From: Pseudodesulfovibrio sp. zrk46
GTDB taxonomy: Bacteria > Desulfobacterota > Desulfovibrionia > Desulfovibrionales > Desulfovibrionaceae
Direction: 5' to 3'
Length of the DNA: 64,000 nt
NCBI RefSeq assembly: GCF_012516435.1
Contig: NZ_CP051216.1
Location: 2,622,001 to 2,686,000, forward strand
Shown here one piece after another: positions 61,858-64,000 of this stretch. The notes under the pieces were generated by a model. The model saw nothing but the letters and a program-made list of their open reading frames with translations, did no database searches and was not told the DNA's origin. How positions within the stretch are numbered: position 1 is the stretch's first letter; the number at the start of each line of letters is the position of its first letter. A program made the position numbers and the translations under genes.

Positions 61858-61897
61858 GTTGACCATGCAACTTTCTTGTTGACTATGCAACTTTCTT
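61858..61897 (+). repeat. Tandem 20-bp duplication containing TTGAC
   Basis: Two adjacent 20-nt copies (each GTTGACYATGCAACTTTCTT), differing at one base, end just after the terminator. Each has a TTGAC -35-like hexamer. From the second copy a 17-nt spacer leads to TTATCT, a weak -10, so this may be the promoter of the TetR-RND operon with a doubled -35 region. Confidence 0.6.
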
Positions 61898-62002
61898 GTT
61901 ATTATCTTGAACGAACGTTTGACTTAGATGAGCAAGGGGCATAGAGATGCCTCATGCGATGGATTAAATCGCGTGTTTTAATCCGGTTCAAAGAGGAAGG
62001 GT

Positions 62003-62686
62003 ATGACGAATAATCCTGAAAAAGCATTGAGTCGAAAAGCGCAGGGTGAGGAGACTCGCGCTGTCCTGATCGACGTTGGCGCGCGCCTGTTCGCCCAGAA
62101 CGGTTTTCATGGTGTGTCCATGCGGACCTTGGCGGCCGAGGCCGGGGTGAATCTCGCCACAGTCGGCTATCACTTCGGTGGCAAGCAGGGACTGTATGAA
62201 GCGATCATGGATGCCATCATCGAAGTGCGGGACGATTTCTTCCCCACAGCGGAGCAGGTTCGCGAGCGGTTTGCCGACCTCAAGACACCGGAAGAGAAGG
62301 GTGAGGGCGTATCCTGGTATGTGGATGCTTTGACCCGTGGTATTCTGGGCATGAAAAAGCACATTTGGCCCTCGTTTCTCCTTTCCCGTGAGTTGGCCCA
62401 ACCTACTCAGTCTTATCCCAAGTTAGAAAAAGAATTTTTTGATCCTTCGTTCGAATCCCTCATGGCGCTCGTCAAAAGCGTTTTGCCTGAGGACACTGAC
62501 GAAGAAGAATACGTCATCACCGCCCACACCATCATCGGCACTCTGACCAAATTTCTGGAAGGCCATGACATCATCTGCAAGCGCATGGAGTGGGAAAGTT
62601 ATGAAGGCCACGGCCTTGAAAAAATTATCACAGTAGTTTGCAAACGAATCCGAGGCTCTTTGGGCCTCCCTATGGAGAACGCATAA
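62003..62686 (+). CDS. TetR-family regulator of the RND efflux operon (CecR-like)
   Basis: The 227-residue protein has the TetR helix-turn-helix (about 35-65; VSMRTLAAEAGVNLATVGYHFGGKQGLY) and a C-terminal domain of the CecR/DUF1956 type. It leads an operon with an efflux adaptor and RND pump; its stop overlaps the next start (TAATG). It probably represses the operon. Confidence 0.92.
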   Translation: MTNNPEKALSRKAQGEETRAVLIDVGARLFAQNGFHGVSMRTLAAEAGVNLATVGYHFGGKQGLYEAIMDAIIEVRDDFFPTAEQVRERFADLKTPEEKGEGVSWYVDALTRGILGMKKHIWPSFLLSRELAQPTQSYPKLEKEFFDPSFESLMALVKSVLPEDTDEEEYVITAHTIIGTLTKFLEGHDIICKRMEWESYEGHGLEKIITVVCKRIRGSLGLPMENA

Positions 62687-63771
62687 TGAAACGCTATATC
62701 CTTTTGATCGCGTTGCTGGCCCTGCCGTTGCTGCATGCCTGCAATGATGCCCCTGCTACGGTGGAGGTTCCCATCCGTCCGGTTAAGACTGTGGTGGTGA
62801 GTTCCAGTGACATGGGCCGTCAGTGGACCTTTGCCGGTACTGCAGAAGACGCTCTTGAGACCGACCTGTCCTTCCGTGTCAGCGGCAAGATCATCTCCTT
62901 TCCAGGTGATCAGATTGGTCGTCGTTTTTCCAAGGGGGACGTCATTGCCCGTCTGGATCCTGCCGACTACGAGCTGGAACTCCGTCAGGCCAAGGCCAAT
63001 CTGGAGCAGGTGCGCGCCAACTATGTTCGCGCAAAGGCTGACATGGAGCGTAACTCCCAGTTGTTTGAACGTAACGTGATCTCTCGTGGCGAGTTGGATC
63101 AGATTGAGGCTGATTTCAAGTCCTACGAAGCGCAGCTTTCCGCCTCTGCCAAGCAACTCGATATTGCCCGCAAGCACTTGAACTACACTACGCTGCATGC
63201 TCCCTTTGACGGTTGGATCGGCAAGGTGGAGACCAAGATTCACCAGAATGTCAATGCCGGTCAGTCCGTGGTTTCGCTTAACGCGGGTCGCCAGATGAAG
63301 ATGTACATCTCCGTTCCCGACATGCTTATTTCCAACGTCCATGAAGGTGACGAAGTGGAAGTGCGCTTTGACGCCCTGCCGGGCCGCACCATGCTGGGCA
63401 AGGTCATGGAAGTCAGCGTTGATTCCACGGTTGGTTCCACCTATCCAGTGAAGGTCTATCTGGATAACGAAGACAAGCTGGTTCGCTCCGGTATGTCCGG
63501 CCATGTGAGCTTCATCGGCAAAGGCTCTGATGCCGCCGCCTACTACCTGCCCAGCGTGGCCATATTGGGCGAGTCCGATGGGACCCGTGCCGTCTGGATT
63601 GTTGATCCTGCCACTTCCACCGTGCGCAAGCAGCGCATCGCAGTGGGACGTCTCAGCGCGCTCGGTATTGAGGTGCTGGATGGCGTCAAGGACGGAGACG
63701 TGGTTGTGGTGCGCGGCGTACACCATTTGAAAGAGGGCCTGAAGGTCCGCGTCAAGAAGACGGAGGGCTAG
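62686..63771 (+). CDS. RND efflux periplasmic adaptor lipoprotein
   Basis: The 361-residue membrane-fusion protein has a lipoprotein signal (LLALPLLHAC, lipobox Cys near 19), a biotinyl-lipoyl-like half (VSGKIISFPGDQIGRRFSKGDVIARLD), a coiled-coil hairpin (about 100-165) and the barrel domains, ending in KVRVKKTEG. It links the inner-membrane RND pump to an outer-membrane channel. The frame opens earlier in the TetR gene; ATG 62686 is the signal-peptide start. Confidence 0.93.
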   Translation: MKRYILLIALLALPLLHACNDAPATVEVPIRPVKTVVVSSSDMGRQWTFAGTAEDALETDLSFRVSGKIISFPGDQIGRRFSKGDVIARLDPADYELELRQAKANLEQVRANYVRAKADMERNSQLFERNVISRGELDQIEADFKSYEAQLSASAKQLDIARKHLNYTTLHAPFDGWIGKVETKIHQNVNAGQSVVSLNAGRQMKMYISVPDMLISNVHEGDEVEVRFDALPGRTMLGKVMEVSVDSTVGSTYPVKVYLDNEDKLVRSGMSGHVSFIGKGSDAAAYYLPSVAILGESDGTRAVWIVDPATSTVRKQRIAVGRLSALGIEVLDGVKDGDVVVVRGVHHLKEGLKVRVKKTEG

Positions 63772-63774
63772 GCC

Positions 63775-64000
63775 GTGAATCTCGCCAAATGGTGCATTGA
63801 GAACAATCGCACCTCGATAGCCCTTTTCCTTATCATCGCCTTGGGCGGCGTGATGACGTTCATCAATATCCCCAAGGACGAGGACCCGGATTTTACCATT
63901 CGTACGGCTCTGGTCATGACCCAGTTCCCCGGTGCCTCTCCACAGCGTGTGGAGGAACAGGTCACTGACAAGCTCGAAGAGAAGATTCGTGAACTGGATG
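63775..64000 (+). CDS. RND efflux transporter, 3' end outside window
   Basis: From GTG 63775, 3 nt after the adaptor stop, 75 residues are visible: a first membrane segment (TSIALFLIIALGGVMTFINIP) followed by DEDPDFTIRTALVMTQFPGASPQRVEEQVTDKLEEKI, the start of the AcrB-type porter domain. The rest (about 950 residues expected) lies beyond the window. Confidence 0.93.
   Translation, partial: MNLAKWCIENNRTSIALFLIIALGGVMTFINIPKDEDPDFTIRTALVMTQFPGASPQRVEEQVTDKLEEKIRELD

Noticed and set aside
1..64000. tRNA, rRNA or other standard RNA genes
   Set aside because: No cloverleaf or rRNA-like sequence was recognised in any gap between genes.

Overview
The window looks like chromosome of a marine or gut-type Desulfovibrionaceae member, closest in feel to Pseudodesulfovibrio or Desulfovibrio. 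The main evidence is a choline lyase CutC collinear with the D. alaskensis enzyme (846 residues, radical Gly at 821, catalytic Cys at 489). A methyl-accepting chemotaxis protein fused to hemerythrin (DcrH-like), a likely in-frame UGA selenoprotein, flavodoxin/ferredoxin fusion proteins and hairpin-rich intergenic repeats fit the same group. I saw no rRNA, tRNA, CRISPR array, insertion sequence or prophage.

Region 1 (1-23.5 kb) is a type 1 glycyl-radical-enzyme microcompartment (GRM) for anaerobic choline fermentation. After the 3' part of a TPR-CHAT protease and a plus-strand ackA comes a 19-gene minus-strand operon, read from 20.4 to 4.5 kb: tandem BMC-T, a catalytically dead aldehyde dehydrogenase homologue, cutC, cutD, a BMC-H with a Rho_N-like tail, acetaldehyde dehydrogenase, BMC-H, PduL, EutJ, an unknown protein, the BMC-P vertex, BMC-T, a small EutT/EutQ-like protein, a second BMC-H, iron alcohol dehydrogenase, PduS-like flavoprotein, PduT-like BMC-T, EutS/PduU-like BMC and an EutP/PduV GTPase. 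Divergent to it are a DMT-family permease, a small partner protein and a MerR/GyrI regulator. Choline would be split to trimethylamine and acetaldehyde; acetaldehyde goes to ethanol or to acetyl-CoA, acetyl phosphate and, through AckA, acetate plus ATP. Three MerR-type promoters (-35, 19-20 bp spacer with a CCTTCC/GGAAGG dyad, -10) stand before the shell operon, the permease operon and ackA, so one regulator may control the whole pathway.

Region 2 (23.5-42 kb) is mixed housekeeping and signalling: a flavodoxin-ferredoxin fusion with a divergent TetR/cupin pair and palindromic operator; an RhlE helicase/RRM/small basic protein cluster; a four-gene signalling operon (hybrid kinase with three receivers, CheR, CheB, diguanylate cyclase); luxS-mtnN with a divergent LysR; a HAD phosphatase; YhdT-PanF pantothenate uptake; phosphatidylserine decarboxylase; a YqaA membrane protein; and a TetR operon with its operator.

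Region 3 (42-64 kb) holds the ArsC/Spx-like candidate selenoprotein, the MCP-hemerythrin sensor, an Ada-AlkA/Ogt alkylation-repair pair, a small outer-membrane beta-barrel, a complete ribose operon (rbsDACBK-rbsR) with a LacI-type operator, a GltD-like oxidoreductase, a DJ-1/PfpI protein, a ribbon-helix-helix protein, an alkyltransferase-like protein, a large GAF protein of unknown role, a LysR divergent from a flavodoxin-fold reductase, and a TetR-led RND efflux operon cut by the window end. Mosaic hairpin repeats lie at 42.5, 52.65 and 54.83 kb.

All calls come from reading the sequence and from family knowledge; no search was run.
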